From the NCBI RefSeq assembly GCF_035046505.1, contig NC_089826.1, positions 9,902,254-9,966,253 on the forward strand: a stretch of 64,000 nt of DNA, in the 5' to 3' direction. The translations under genes were made by a program, and so were the position numbers. Numbering within the stretch: the stretch's first letter is position 1; every line of letters begins with the position of its first letter. This DNA is from Tiliqua scincoides (lineage: Eukaryota; Chordata; Lepidosauria; Squamata; Scincidae). Positions 11,656-23,509 of this stretch are shown here, piece after piece. A model generated the notes under the pieces. That model was given only the letters and a program-made list of their open reading frames with translations, was not told where the DNA came from and made no database searches.

Positions 11656-12306
11656 AATATTTTTTAAAAAACAATTTTATAATTTTTTTAAAATGTATAT
11701 GCTTTTCAAACAAGCAGCTGCCCTACTTGCCTTCTCAAGATTTATAGTCCAAGGAGAACTGTACTCTGGGCTTTTTCTGGACAGTTAAACCCACATGTAG
11801 AAATAACATTCTTGTTTAAATATAACCATGTTCTTAATTAATTGGATAGTCCCCTAAGAATTCAGAAAAGGTCATACTTTATATTCCTCGTGGCTCCTTT
11901 GCAAAAGGTCAGAATACAAAAGCGAATGGAAGCTAGCTTATTTCTCTGTATTTTGATTTGCATTCTCCTTAAGCACTTTATTCCTAATGAAGGTGTTAAT
12001 TTTGTCTAAAAGGAAAAAAAAAAATGATGCAACATGGAATTTCTTTTCCCCTCCTACTAAGTCCTGTCTTTCCAAAGAGTTTGGCATAGGCACTTGCAAG
12101 TTTAAATCTAGTTTAAACGCTGGATTTCTACTAAATCCTGAGTTACTTCCTTACAAATCTATTGTTCTTGCTAGGAAAGATGGGGCTGGAAGATACTGGA
12201 AATGGCTATTGTTAATCTTGCCCTGGAAACATTATGGGTACATCACTAATTACCTTAAAAGTGAGTTGATTTCCTAAAGAGAAGTGTGATCAAAGGCCTT
12301 CCCAGG
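11656..12306. other. AT-rich intergenic stretch, nothing recognised
   Basis: No gene or nameable repeat was found. Confidence 0.5.
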
Positions 12307-12560
12307 CAGTGGCGTCACTGGGGCTCGCGTCACCCGGTGTGGGATGCCAGCATGTTACCCCCCTCCATGCTGTGAGTGGGGCAACACCACACCCCCACTG
12401 GTTTTTTGGCTGTACCTTTTGATAGAACAAAGATAGAACACATTCTGCATGAAATTACACATTGATTGATATATAATATGATGGTATTATTCCTCCAAAC
12501 TGTGATTTTAGTGATTTTGGTGGTGTCACACACCCCCCCCCCCAGGGTATCAACTTACTA
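12307..12560. mobile_element. hAT-like element, CAGTGGCGTCAC family, copy 1
   Basis: The left end is CAGTGGCGTCACTGG. The internal segment GATATATAATATGATGG and the downstream 'tgattttag...gtcac' recur in the same orientation at 13480-13688. The right boundary is blurred by a C-run. Confidence 0.5.
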
Positions 12561-12571
12561 ACACCTTATTG

Positions 12572-12822
12572 CAGCAGTTCTCAAACTTTTAGTGCTGGGA
12601 CCCACTTTTTAGAATGACAATCTGTCTAGGACCCACCAGAAGTGATGTCATGGTGGAAGTGACATCATCAGGCAAATTAAAACAAATAAGGATAAATAAT
12701 TAAAGTAAAATGAATAATTAAATTAAAGGTATATATTAAAAGAGAGATAGGAAATAAGAGTTAAAACACACCAGTTTGCTTACACAGTTACAGTTATCTC
12801 TCTTTTAATATATACCTTCATA
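12572..12822. mobile_element. hAT-like element, CAGTGGTTCTCAAAC family, with internal palindrome
   Basis: The left end CAGCAGTTCTCAAACTTTTA, followed by 'ggacccactttttagaatga', matches 23155-23509. A perfect 24-bp inverted repeat (12726-12749 and 12795-12818) with a 45-nt loop lies inside. The right terminus was not identified. Confidence 0.55.
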
Positions 12823-13479
12823 CATGACTGTTTGGAGATATTAGTTGCAAGACTATATGCCTAATAAAGGTTTGTCATATGTTGTTGAATAATTAAATAA
12901 GCCGAAGCCAGCCCTGGTCCACCAAGTGAATTTCCTCTGTAACCTGCCTGCAATAACACCCCCTCCCAAAACCAGTAAGGTTTTCAGCCCCAGTCAGTGC
13001 CCAGTTCAATTTACGAACTTCTGTTTAAACCAGATCACTATCAGGATCCTGGCTTTGCAGGTCTCAAAAAAGTTCACATCAGCTGAAGCCTCTGTTTTGA
13101 TCCTTTTTAGTGGGGGGGGGGGAGGCTGCCTTCTGGAGCATTTGTTGAACTCCAGTTCCATCAGATCAGGACCATTCTGGTGGCTTCACATTCCCCTTTG
13201 CCTGGCCTGACCACCAGCCAAGGCACATTTGCTTACTTGCCAGTAAACATGACCGTGAGGCTTAGTTTTGCTTTCCATGGGGCTCAATACATTCATCTGC
13301 TTGGATTGAGGGATTTCCTTCTCAGGTGTTTTTGGGGGCTGCATTCATTGGATCAGGACCATTCTGGTGTTGTTAGATTCCTCTCAGCCTGCCCTTTCCG
13401 ATGGACTAAGGCAAGTTTGCCTACTCACGAGTAAACACGCGATACAGCTGTTTCACCTTCCAAAGGGCTCCGTGCATTT

Positions 13480-13688
13480 TTTGGCCATAACTTTTGAAAA
13501 AAGGAGATATTTCACTCTGGTTTTTTGCATTGCATTCCACTTGAAATTCCGCATCCAACGATATATAATATGATGGAGTTACTCCTAAGCACCGCGATTT
13601 TAGCGTGTCACCCCCACTGCGCGTCACCCCCCTGTGTGCGTCACCCAGTGCGGTCCACACCCCCTGCACCCCTCTAGCGATGCCACTG
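13480..13688. mobile_element. hAT-like element, CAGTGGCATCGC family, right part
   Basis: The right end reads CCTCTAGCGATGCCACTG. Internal sequence is shared with 12307-12560. Upstream sequence at 13060-13470 contains a segment ('gatcaggaccattctggtg') that also occurs within the hAT at 18965-19886, so the region is a mosaic. Confidence 0.5.
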
Positions 13689-15647
13689 AGCCTCACTACA
13701 GTATTTACGTTCCAGACTGACAAATGCCAGTAGCAATAAGTTGAGGGACACTGGGGCTCCATGCTGAAGTAGATGCTGGATATCCAGAGTTGTTTGTGTT
13801 CCCTTTTGCGCATAAAGCTGGCTTCCACTGAAACAAACCACTGGTGCATCTAGGTTTGTTTACCCTGATGGGCAGTGGCTTTCTAGGATTTCAGGGAGAG
13901 AACTTTCCTAGCCCTGCCTGGAAGTGTTAAGAGTTTCATTTTGGAAATTGTGCACACCTTTCTCTACCCTCACTTTCTAACGTGGGTTTACAGAAGATTG
14001 AGCAAACTGATGCTTTGTAAATTTTTTGCACATTGCAGCTCGTAGTTGATGACAGAATTGTCCATGTCAGAATATTATTCAGTCTTGCACTTGTAAATTA
14101 TATGTGATGTTTAGACAATTGTAGAGGAAATATAGGAAGCGGCTTTATATTGAGTCAGATCTTTTGACTTTCTTGGTAGTACCTGGAGTTGCCAAGGGCT
14201 GAACCTGGAAGAACCTTTTCTACACAAAGCAGCTGCTCTGCTACTGAGCTAATTCACTGAGATCACGCCTGGAGTCCTGCTCTCACAGCAGGTGAGGGAG
14301 AGATAAAAGCAGAGGATGTCTCCAGAAAAGGGTATGTCTCCAGTGTCTGTTTGAGGGGGCAATGAGAGATGAACAATAGCTTGTACAGTCTTGTAGCAGC
14401 AGCCAGGGCAGTGGAAAATGGGGCCCTTCCCACCATCTCCAGCAGTAGCTTCCTTTCCAGAATTTCAGATCACATCATTGAAAGTACAGTACCAGAGTGC
14501 AATGCCTGCCTTATCTTGTATATAACGCATGACATTCCAGGTTGTTGTTTTCAAAGCAGCAAATGAACTACGCAGCTCTGTGAGCGGCTGATACTCTCTC
14601 CCTTTCCCCAAAGCAGAGAGCTATTGATTAATGTACTTGTCACTCAATTTTTGCACTTGTGCTGATTCTGCCCAGGGAAACTGTCCTGATTTTACAGAGA
14701 AGTTCCGTTTACTTTATTCACTTGCTAATATTTTTTGATAGAAAGGAAAAGACATGAGCTTTTCCCGGCAAGGCAGCTTCTCAGTGCCTTCTTGATATCA
14801 CATTTTAATATTTAATAATAATTGTACTGGGCAAAGTTCATCACTCAACGTATTGCTTTCCTGAGTGTGCAATTCATAGGTTGATTGGCATTGCAAACTC
14901 ACTATGCAAATGGCTCCTCTTGATAGTGACCATAAAAGTTTATGAGAGGAGGTGTTTGTGTGTGAACATGTGTGTGACCAAAAGGAAATGGAATTTCCTC
15001 CTTATTTCCAGAGAGAACATGATTATATAAGGTAGTTAATATTTATTTACTGGAGCCCAGATCACAGTGGATTGGGACACGGTGACCTTGCTCCACATGG
15101 GCTCTATAAACATAACAATTCCAAACATAGCAATAACTGTGGGAGTCATCACAGCTCACTATGCATCAGGCAGCCCAATGGCTGTAGCTGGTCCTGCTGA
15201 AAGGCATCTCAAGTGGTCCAAGGAGGGATGCTAGTGTTGCATGAAAATCACCCTACGTAGTAAATCTAAGCATCTCTCTGCAGATTATATACACAGTCAA
15301 TGCAAAGAGGGCAGGTCCTACCTAGATTCTAATGGTACTAGTTTATTTTCCTTTCTCAAGGAAAGCGTAGTAGGTCTGCGAGGTGGGCTAGGAATCTTCA
15401 ATAGAATTACCAACAGCCTCAATACTAAACTGCAATTCTCAGGACTCTTTCAGAAGGGTCCACAACAGTGAAACTGGATCAGGCCTGAGCCATGTCTAAT
15501 CTGACCTGGGAGGATCTGTTCTCTAGTTTGGGAACCTGAGGGCTATGGTTGTGGCTGGTGCTGCTGTCCTGTTCAGGAAGAAGAAGAAGAAAGCCAGACA
15601 CCTTTTATACTAGACCTGGACAATCAAGGTATCATTTTGCCTACCAT
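13689..15647. other. Intergenic stretch with no recognised feature
   Basis: There is no repeat I can name and no coding signature. A TATGCAAAT octamer-like motif lies near 14903, in a stretch that could be regulatory, but nothing else supports this. Confidence 0.45.
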
Positions 15648-16262
15648 CAGAGATGGGCAAATCCAGTGCAGCTTGACTTGAGTCGAGTCACGAGTCTCTT
15701 TAACTCGACTTGAAAATGAGTCCTGACGGGCTGACTTTCCAAGTCATCCAGAGCGTTTTGGGGACTCTAAAAGACCCAAGTCTTTTCCATTAAAAAGTCA
15801 GTTAGGCTCTGCTGGGCTGTGTGTCAGAGTTCTCTTTAAACACTCCCCTGAGGTCACTGCCAATCCCTTCTGCATCCCAATACACTTAAACCTAAACCAA
15901 AAAATAAAAAAATAAAAAATTAACCATTTCTCTCTACCCCCAACCCGTCTTTGCCTCCTGACTGAACATAATGTACCCTGCTGTTCGTTGCTGCCGCTTT
16001 CACAGATCTGAATGTCTACCTTTCAGATCACTGCACAAGGTTTTTCAGGCAACATGGAAGCTGCACAACATCAAGTAGCACCCCCAAGCCATGTCTGGGT
16101 GACTAAAGTTGCCCAAATCCATGGTGCTTTCCAAGTCAATAGCCCCAGACACAAGTGTTTGCCAAATCTTTGACACACATGACATAAGTCCATTCGAGTC
16201 AGTGAAAAACGTCTGTTTTCACAATTCTAACTTGAGTCACTTGACTCGAGTTCCCATTCCTG
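15648..16262. mobile_element. hAT-like MITE, CAGAGATGGGC family ('ACTCGAGTC'-rich)
   Basis: The ends are CAGAGATGGGCAAA and CGAGTTCCCATTCCTG. Subterminal repeats of GACTCGAGT type occur at both ends. The flanks CCTACCAT and CCTGCCAG match 6 of 8. It is non-coding. Confidence 0.75.
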
Positions 16263-16871
16263 CCTGCCAGTCACAGGGTCCAACATTGTCCTTCACAGCT
16301 GGCACAGCTGGGGCACAGCAAGTAAGTGGGGTCTCCACACTCTTGCTGCTGCAGTGACAATGCGGATGTAGAGTCTGGAGTATGCAAAATCCATTTGGTG
16401 CATATTAGACAGATAAACTGAGAACAAACTTTACTTTGTGAAAACAGTGTTAGCTTTTTCACTAGAAAAGCTGGAGCTATTTGAAATATTTTATCGCTGA
16501 GGATATGAGCAGACAGGATGACTAGAAGGGCACAGAGATTGAGGAGAAGGAACGATTGTGACATTTTCCCACAGGGATTTATTTTATTGTTCACACTTTG
16601 CCACTATGGAATATACAGATGCCTCTCCTTCTCTATTCACAGTCAGACGACCAGAGTATGTAATTTAAAGATGACGCAGGCCATTTGTATGAATTATACA
16701 GTGTCTTCTGCAGTTATGTTGGCTGAGAGGTTTGTAAGAGGATTTTAGTTTCTCCTCCTTCAGTATATATGTTGAGCTCCCAGCTGAAGGAAGAATGGAA
16801 TTGTGTATTAAGGCACATTATGTGGGCTTTATGACTTCCTGTGAATCATCCAACAATGTCTTAGGTACTCT
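16263..16871. other. Intergenic stretch with no recognised feature
   Basis: Only short frames without family signatures were seen. Confidence 0.5.
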
Positions 16872-18775
16872 TAAGAACATAAAAACAGGCCCACTGGATC
16901 AGGCCATAGGCCCATCTAGTCCAGCTTCCTAAATCTCACAGCGGCCCACCAAATGCCCCAGGGAGCACACCAGATAACAAGAGACCTCATTCTGGTGCCC
17001 TCCCTTGCATCTGGCATTCTGACATAGCCCTTTTCTACAATCAGGAGGTTTCACATACACTTCATGGCTTGTAACCTGTAATGGATTTTTCCTCCAGAAA
17101 TTTGTCCAATCCCCTTTTAAAGGCATCCAGGCCAGATGCCGTCACCACATCCTGTGGCGAGGAGTTCCACAGACCAACCACACGCTGAGTAAAGAAATAT
17201 TTTCTTTTGTCTGTCCTAACTCTCCCAACACTCAATTTTAGTGGATGTCCCCTGGTTCTGGTGTTATGTGAGAGTGTAAAGAGCATCTTTCTATCCACTT
17301 TATCCTTCCCATGCATAACTTTGTATGTCTAAATCATGTCCCCCCCCTCAGGCACCTCTTTTCTAGACTAAAGAGGCCCAAACACCATAGCCTTTCCTCA
17401 TAAGAAAGGTGCCCCAGCCCAGTAATCATCTTAGTCGCTCCCTTTTGCACCTTTTCCATTTCCACTATGTCCTTTTGAGATGTGGCAACCAGAACTGGAC
17501 ACAATACTCCAGGTGTGGTCTTACCATCGATTTGTACAACGGCATTATAATATTAGCTGTTTTGTTCTCAATACTTTTTCTAATGATCCCAAGATAGAAT
17601 TGGCCTTCTTTACTGCCGCCGCACATCGGGTCGACACTTTCATCGACCTGTCCACCACCACCCCAAGAGCTCTCTCTTGATCTGTCACAGACAGCTCAGA
17701 ACCCATCAGCCTATATGTGAAGTTTTGATTTTTTGCCCCAATGTGCATGACTTTACACTTACTGACATTGAAGCGCATCTGCCATTTTGCTGCCCATTCT
17801 GCCAGTTTGGAGAGATCCTTCTGGAGCTCCTCACAATCACTTCTGGTCTTCACCACTTGGAAAAGTTTGGTGTCATCTGCAAACTTAACCACCTCACTGC
17901 TCAACCGTATCTCCAGGTCATTTATGAAGAGGTTGAAAAGCACCGGTCCCAGGACAGATCCTTGGGGCACACCGCTTTTCACCTCTATCCATTGTGAAAA
18001 TCGCCCATTGACACCCGCTCTTTGTTTCCTGGTCTTCAACCAGTTCTCAATCCAGGAGAGGACCTGCCCTCTGATTCTCTGACTGTGGAGATTTTTCAAT
18101 AGCCTTTGGAGTTTTTCAGTAGCCTTTGATGAGAGACTGTCAAACGCCTTCTGAAAGTCTAGATATATAATGTCTGTGGGTTCTCCCGCATCCACATGCC
18201 TGTTGACCTTTTCAAAGAATTCTATAAGGTTCATGAGGCAAGACTTACCCTTACTGAAGCCATGCTGATTCTCCCTCACCAAGGGCTGTTCGTCTATGTG
18301 TTTTGAGATCCTATCTTTGATGAGGCATTCCACCATCTTACCGGGTATAGATGTTAGGCTGACCAGCCTATAGTTTCCCGGGTCCCCCCTCTTTCCCTTT
18401 TTAAAGATCGGTGTGACATTTGCTATCCTCCAGTCCTCTGGCGCTGTGGCCGTTTTGAGAGACAAGGTGCATATTTTAGTCAAGAGATCAGCAACTTCAT
18501 TCTTCAATTCTTTAATAACTCTTGGGTGGATGCCATCAGGGCCTGGTGGCTTATAGATCTTTAATTTATCAATGAGGTCTGAAACATCTTCTCTTTTAAC
18601 CTCTATCTGACTTAATTCCTCAGTCACGAGGGGCCGCTCGGGCAGCGGTATCTGCCCGAGGTCCTCTGCTGTGAAGACAGATGCAAAGAACTCATTTAAT
18701 TTCTCTGCCAACTCTAGGTCTCCTTTTATCTCCCCCTTCCCTCCCTCACCATCCAGAGGGTCTCTCTTGGAGACA
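16872..18775 (-). mobile_element. CR1-type LINE with reverse-transcriptase domain, 5'-truncated
   Basis: This is the longest retroposon in the window. The minus strand carries an open frame at 18711-17545 (388 codons) with LKIYKPPGPDGIHPRVIKEL, IYLDFQKAFDSL, SGVPQGSVLGPVLFNLFIND and the intact catalytic box FADDTKLF. The upstream frame extends to about 18775 (DPLDGEGGKGEI). The endonuclease domain is missing. A frameshift near 17590, after KKANSILG, moves the rest of ORF2 to another frame. The C-terminal segment HNTRTRGHPLKLSVGRVRTD and the 3' tail follow to 16872. Confidence 0.93.
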
Positions 18776-18964
18776 GGATAGAAACCTGAAAATGAGTGAA
18801 TATCCCATTCTGCCTTTCAGAATGCCTTTCAGACAACTTCAGAGTAAGTTCCTTCTCAATTAAATATCAATAACATGATCAGGGCAACATTTCTGTAAGC
18901 TCACTGGTTGTTCTGTCTCAACTGATTAAGGACAATTTTATTTCCTAGTGCCTGCTCTCTAGAA

Positions 18965-19886
18965 CAGTGGTTCCCAAACTTTTGAGCATCAGGACCAACT
19001 TTTTAAATGACACTGTATTAGGACTCACCTAGCTTTATGAGACTTTAAAAAGAAGTTTCACCTTACCAGCTGCTCAAGCCTCTGTTTTTTATCCTTTTTA
19101 CTGGGGGGGGGGGGGGGAATTGTTGATCTCCATGTTCATTGGATCAGGACCATTCTGGTGACATTGTGTTCCTCTTAGCCTGCCCTTCAAAATGGCATGG
19201 TTGCCTACTCATGAGTAAACACACGCGTGTGGCTGATCACTCTCCATAGAGCTCAATACATTTTCCTAGTTGGCTCTCAGTTTACCAGTTTCAGTTTCAT
19301 GACCCACCAACAATCAGGTCATGATCCATTAATAGGTCCTGGATTCGGGCACCTCCCTGACGAGGAAAGGCTACAGCGTTTGGGGCTTTTCAGTCTAGGA
19401 AAAAAGTGCCTGAGGGGGGATATGATTGAGACATACAAAATTATGCAGGGGATGGATAGAGTGGATAGAGGGATGTTCTTTTCCCTCTCACACAACACCA
19501 GGGACAACCAATGAAATTGATAAAAAATAAAACAAAGGAAATATATCTCTATCCAGCATGTAATTAGTCTGTGGAACTCCTTGCCACAGTATGTGGTGAC
19601 AGCATCTTGCCTAGATGCCTTTAAAAGGGGATTAGACAAATTTCTGGAGGAGAAGTCCATCACAGGTTGCAAGCCATGATGGGTATGTGCAACCTCCTGA
19701 TTTCAGACGTAGACTACCTCAGAATGCCAGTGCAAGAGAGGGCACCAGGATGGAGGTCTCTTGCTGTCTTGCATGCTCCCTGAGGCATCTGGTGGGCCAT
19801 GTGAGATACAGGAAGCTGGACTAGATGGGCCTTTGGCCTGATCCAGTTGGGCTCTCATGTCCTGACCCACAGAGTGAGAAACACTG
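18965..19886. mobile_element. hAT-like element, CAGTGGTTCCCAAAC family, split by a CR1
   Basis: The left end is CAGTGGTTCCCAAAC and the right end GTGAGAAACACTG. Flanking 8-mers CTCTAGAA and CTCTAGTG match 6 of 8. About 500 bp near the right end is a CR1 insertion (19360-19861). It contains a G-run near 19104. Confidence 0.75.
19360..19861 (+). mobile_element. CR1 LINE 3' fragment nested in a hAT
   Basis: It begins GACGAGGAAAGGCTACAGCG and encodes MIETYKIMQGMDRVDRGMFF in frame. It ends with GGACTAGATGGGCCTTTGG and a degraded tail. Several differences from the other copies suggest an older insertion. Confidence 0.85.
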
Positions 19887-21120
19887 CTCTAGTGAAACAA
19901 TGTTTCTATTTTCTCTTTGAGAGAGATGTTTAGAATGCTTTTAAAAAAATGTTGCAACCATCCAGACATGTGGCCAAAATACACATAATAGTAAACATGG
20001 AGGTTGGCCCTTGCATGCTTTTTTGTTTGCTAAAATTCTACCGTTGGGTGGAGTGAAGCACTCAGGACTCTGTGCTTTGAAGAAAGTGCCTGTCGGAAAT
20101 TCAGGCACATGGATACAAACTGCCATTGAACTTTCTGCCTTCCATTCTCTTCCTAACCACACACAGATAGCAAATATTGCTGAAGAGAATGAATTTGACT
20201 TTTCGCTGTTGTCTATGCTGGCAGAGATAAAACTCCAAAAGGCACATTGCGCAGGAAAGTTCAGGTAAGAAGCTTTGTATGAGGCTTGTATTCAAAAGTC
20301 AAATAGTTTTATTTAAGGAAATATAGAAGTGTATCTTTGTATGAAAGGACGGGTGTGGATCCTGTATCTAGTCTGCTTGGCTACACATCTTCTCTGAGAG
20401 AGAGTGCCTAAGGAAGGAACTAGCATTCTGTGTCAAGGCGTAAATTCCTATGTATTTTTATTCCCCCACACAATGTTTCTGAGCAATGACTGATTGCAAC
20501 CTTGGATGTTTTATTTTTGTTTACTGGATGGACATTGTTTATGCCAATAAAGGTTAAATGAAATGCAACTAGCATTCTGAGGAAGCAGAGAGCAGCATTA
20601 TAGGATGATAGAAAAGCGAATACTATACTTTGTCCTCCTATTTCAGTGTTTCCCAAAGCTGATTTTTAGTTGGTTGCGAAAAGTTTCTGAAATATTTTTC
20701 AAAAGTTTGCGAGAACCCTTGCCCTGTTTGCAGAAGGAAAGCAGCAGAAAACCTGGATGGAGAGACCAATCTTGTGGCTGGAATGCTAACCTGTGGAAGG
20801 AGGTCATCTTCATACTCCAAATTAAAATGTCACATTTTCCTACTTTTCTCTAGTAATTGGTTTGTCTTAGATCACATATGTGAACCCAGTTACAGCATTT
20901 TGTCTGGCCTGGAAGTCCCTAACTGCACATTCTACAATCCAGTCTTCTTCTGGATACCCCAGAATGACTATAAAGGTTTGGGGGAACAGTCCTTGAACTC
21001 CATTTCTAGAGAGTCTAGCAAATGTCTACATAACATAACTATATGTAAGGTCTCTGGCAACCTTGGCCTCGGGATCACCGAACCCTGGTTATCATTAATA
21101 ATAAATTATTAATAATAAAA

Positions 21121-21124
<4 letters not shown>
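19887..21124. other. Intergenic stretch with no recognised gene
   Basis: A possible hAT-like left end (CAGTGTTTCCCAAAG) lies at 20644, but no matching duplication was found. Nothing else is recognisable. Confidence 0.4.

Positions 21125-21172
<48 letters not shown>
21125..21172. repeat. (TC)n microsatellite
   Basis: About 24 uninterrupted TC units follow an ATT-rich segment (TTAATAATAA). Confidence 0.97.
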
Positions 21173-21175
<3 letters not shown>

Positions 21176-21937
21176 AATCTATGTGGGCTGTGATACCTTT
21201 TGTTTTAAAAAGTGGGTCCTGGTGCTAAAATGTTCGAGACGCACTGCCCTAGCACTATCTAGCTACCATTACTGCACCCTGCAGATAATGGTGCAATGAT
21301 ACAGCATTTCTGCGTATTCCAACAGCGTAAACTAGTGGGTCCCAAAATGGTAGGTTTTGTCCCACCATGAGAATAGGAAGTGGGCCCTTAGGGGAGCGGT
21401 CCAGTTGAGGGTGTCCCGATGGTGCTGCCGCAATCGCGGCACCGCGGTAACCCAAGGGTTTTCCCCCTCCCCAAGGCCAGCACAACTCTCCAGGTAAGTG
21501 GGAAAATCCCTGGGTTCCCACAGCACCCTGATGGCTGCAGTGCTGTCAGGGCATCCCCCAACCCCAGGCCCCACCCTTGCCAACACTTAGTGTGTTCCCA
21601 ATGTCCTAAGAGGACTTTGGAAACTGCTGGTGTAAACAGATCATTAATATTCTCGAGTGTTTGAAAAGGATGTTTCTAAATTCTATAATTTAAGTGAGGC
21701 AGTCAAAGTATGAACTTCCTCAGTTCAGAACTTCCAAGGTAATGACAAACCAAGCCCAAACCTCTCTGAAGTTTGACCTCAGTTCGTGCTATACCTTATA
21801 TAGTGGCAGTGGTGATAATAAAGAGATAGTGAAGATTGCTATAGTGGCCTTGGTTAGAAAACATATGCAATTGGGGGCACTAGACCTTTGAGAAATTTAG
21901 CAGCAATAGCCGTTTTTGTTGTTCTTACTGATAAGTT

Positions 21938-22037
21938 ACAGTGCAATCTTATGAGCGTCTGCTCAGAAATAAGTCCCATTGAATTTATAGGGCTTACCCC
22001 CAGTTCAGAGTATATAGTCTGCAATATAGGATTACAG
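21938..22037. mobile_element. Short MITE ('agaaataagtcccattga' family)
   Basis: About 100 bp, with ends AGTGCAATCTTATG and TAGGATTACAGCCC and the internal AATAAGTCCCATTGAATT. It matches 45023-45119 and 48745-48829. The inverted ends suggest a small DNA transposon. Confidence 0.55.
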
Positions 22038-22149
22038 CCCAAAATCAGTTTTCAAAGCAGTATCCAAGGGACAAGGAAGCAGTTGGTCAAACTGCACATG
22101 TTAGATTATATAAAAATTAAAAATTAAAATAAATGATAAAATGTCTTCG

Positions 22150-22452
22150 TTATGAGGAAAGGCTACGGCGTTTGGGCCTCTTCAGCCTAGAAAAGAGGCG
22201 CCTGAGGGGGGGACATGATTGAGACATACAAAATTATGCAGGGGATGGACAGAGTGGATAGGGAGATGCTCTTTACACTCTCACATAACACCAGAACCAG
22301 GGGACATCCACTAAAATTGAGTGTTGGGAGAGTTAGGACAGACAAAAGAAAATATTTCTTTACTCAGCGTGTGGTTGGTCTGTGGAACTCCTTGCCACAG
22401 GATGTGGTGACAGCATCTGGCCTGGATGCCTTTAAAAGGGAATTGGACAAGT
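22150..22452 (+). mobile_element. CR1 LINE fragment truncated at both ends
   Basis: It starts GAGGAAAGGCTACGGCG and encodes YKIMQGMDRVDREMLFTLSH in frame through VTASGLDAFKRELDKLF. It stops abruptly inside ORF2 at GGAATTGGACAAGTT and has no 3' UTR or tail. Confidence 0.88.
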
Positions 22453-23154
22453 TATTCAAAAATATTCAAAATATTCAAAAACCACCCAGTACTATCTAAA
22501 AATCCTAATTTCTGCCTTATGCATATCATCACTGCTGTTTTCAGGGGCAGAAAAATGGGGTGAAAGTAACTAAATGAGCGAATAAATATTTGTGTTGATT
22601 TTATATATTGCTCTTCCTCTCCTGGTTGGGAGGTACCTATAGAAGAACTTGGGAGAGCTGGTTGGGAGGTACCTATAGAACTTCACAATAGAAGTTAAAA
22701 TGCAATCTAACGTCTAGGAAAAGGAGGACATCTAAGTCACCCTGTAACTCTTTCTACCACTTCCAGGAAGGATCTACTAACTCATGATGCCTTTGTCTTT
22801 TTTTCTAACTCAGAGAGGGAGTAATCATCGTACACTTTATCCCTTCTTCTCAGGTAGATGTACTTGAAGTACATCTTGAGGCCCCTTCCACCCAAGCTTC
22901 TGTCTGAAGAGTTTCTTGAGCCATTTCTTAACCCCCTTTTGTGTATCCTAGCAGCACTGGACAGCATTGACTCCAGGCAAGCTTTTCTAGTGCATTATGT
23001 TGTCTACTCCTGGCAAACATTTCTAGTGCATGCTCATTCCCAACATCGTATTTCAGTCTCGTGCTATTATTAATTATAAGGTCTTTAAGAAACTGTGCTT
23101 ATGAAAAGTCTGTTGGGCAAGTTTCGTCTAAGATGAGGTTTCTATTATCTAAGT
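22453..23154. other. Intergenic stretch with a short tandem duplication
   Basis: A 36-bp spaced duplication (GGTTGGGAGGTACCTATAGA twice, 22622-22680) is the only structure seen. Confidence 0.5.
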
Positions 23155-23509
23155 CTGTGGTTCTCAAACTTTTAGCTCTGGGACCCACTTTTTAGAATGA
23201 GAATCTGTCAGGACCCACCGGACGTGATGTCATGACTGGAAGTGACATCATTAAGCAGGAAAATTTTTAAAACAATCCCAGGCTGCAATCCTACCCACAC
23301 TTAATGAGGAATAAGTCCCATTGATCATTGTTAAAAGCATATACATTGTAGCCTGTTCATAGTACAGATCTGTAACATTTCCCCAAATGCACTCACATAC
23401 CATGGTAGCATCAAGTCTAATATATGAAAAATAAAATATTGAAATGAATGGGGACCCACTGGCTTGTGACCCACCTAGTGGGTGTCGACCCACAGTTTGA
23501 GAAACACTA
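23155..23509. mobile_element. hAT-like MITE, CAGTGGTTCTCAAAC family
   Basis: The ends are CTGTGGTTCTCAAAC and GTTTGAGAAACACTA. The flanks ATCTAAGT and ATCTAAGC match 7 of 8, the hAT-length duplication. The centre holds unrelated AT-rich sequence. Confidence 0.88.

Noticed and set aside
17062-17316. Host gene encoding an SVGRVRTDKRKYFFTQRVVG protein
   Set aside because: The same peptide recurs at 2257, 22215 and elsewhere with a CR1 tail; it is the C-terminus of the LINE ORF2.
20011-20268. 85-codon plus-strand frame
   Set aside because: It overlaps antisense frames of similar length and shows no family wording; treated as random.
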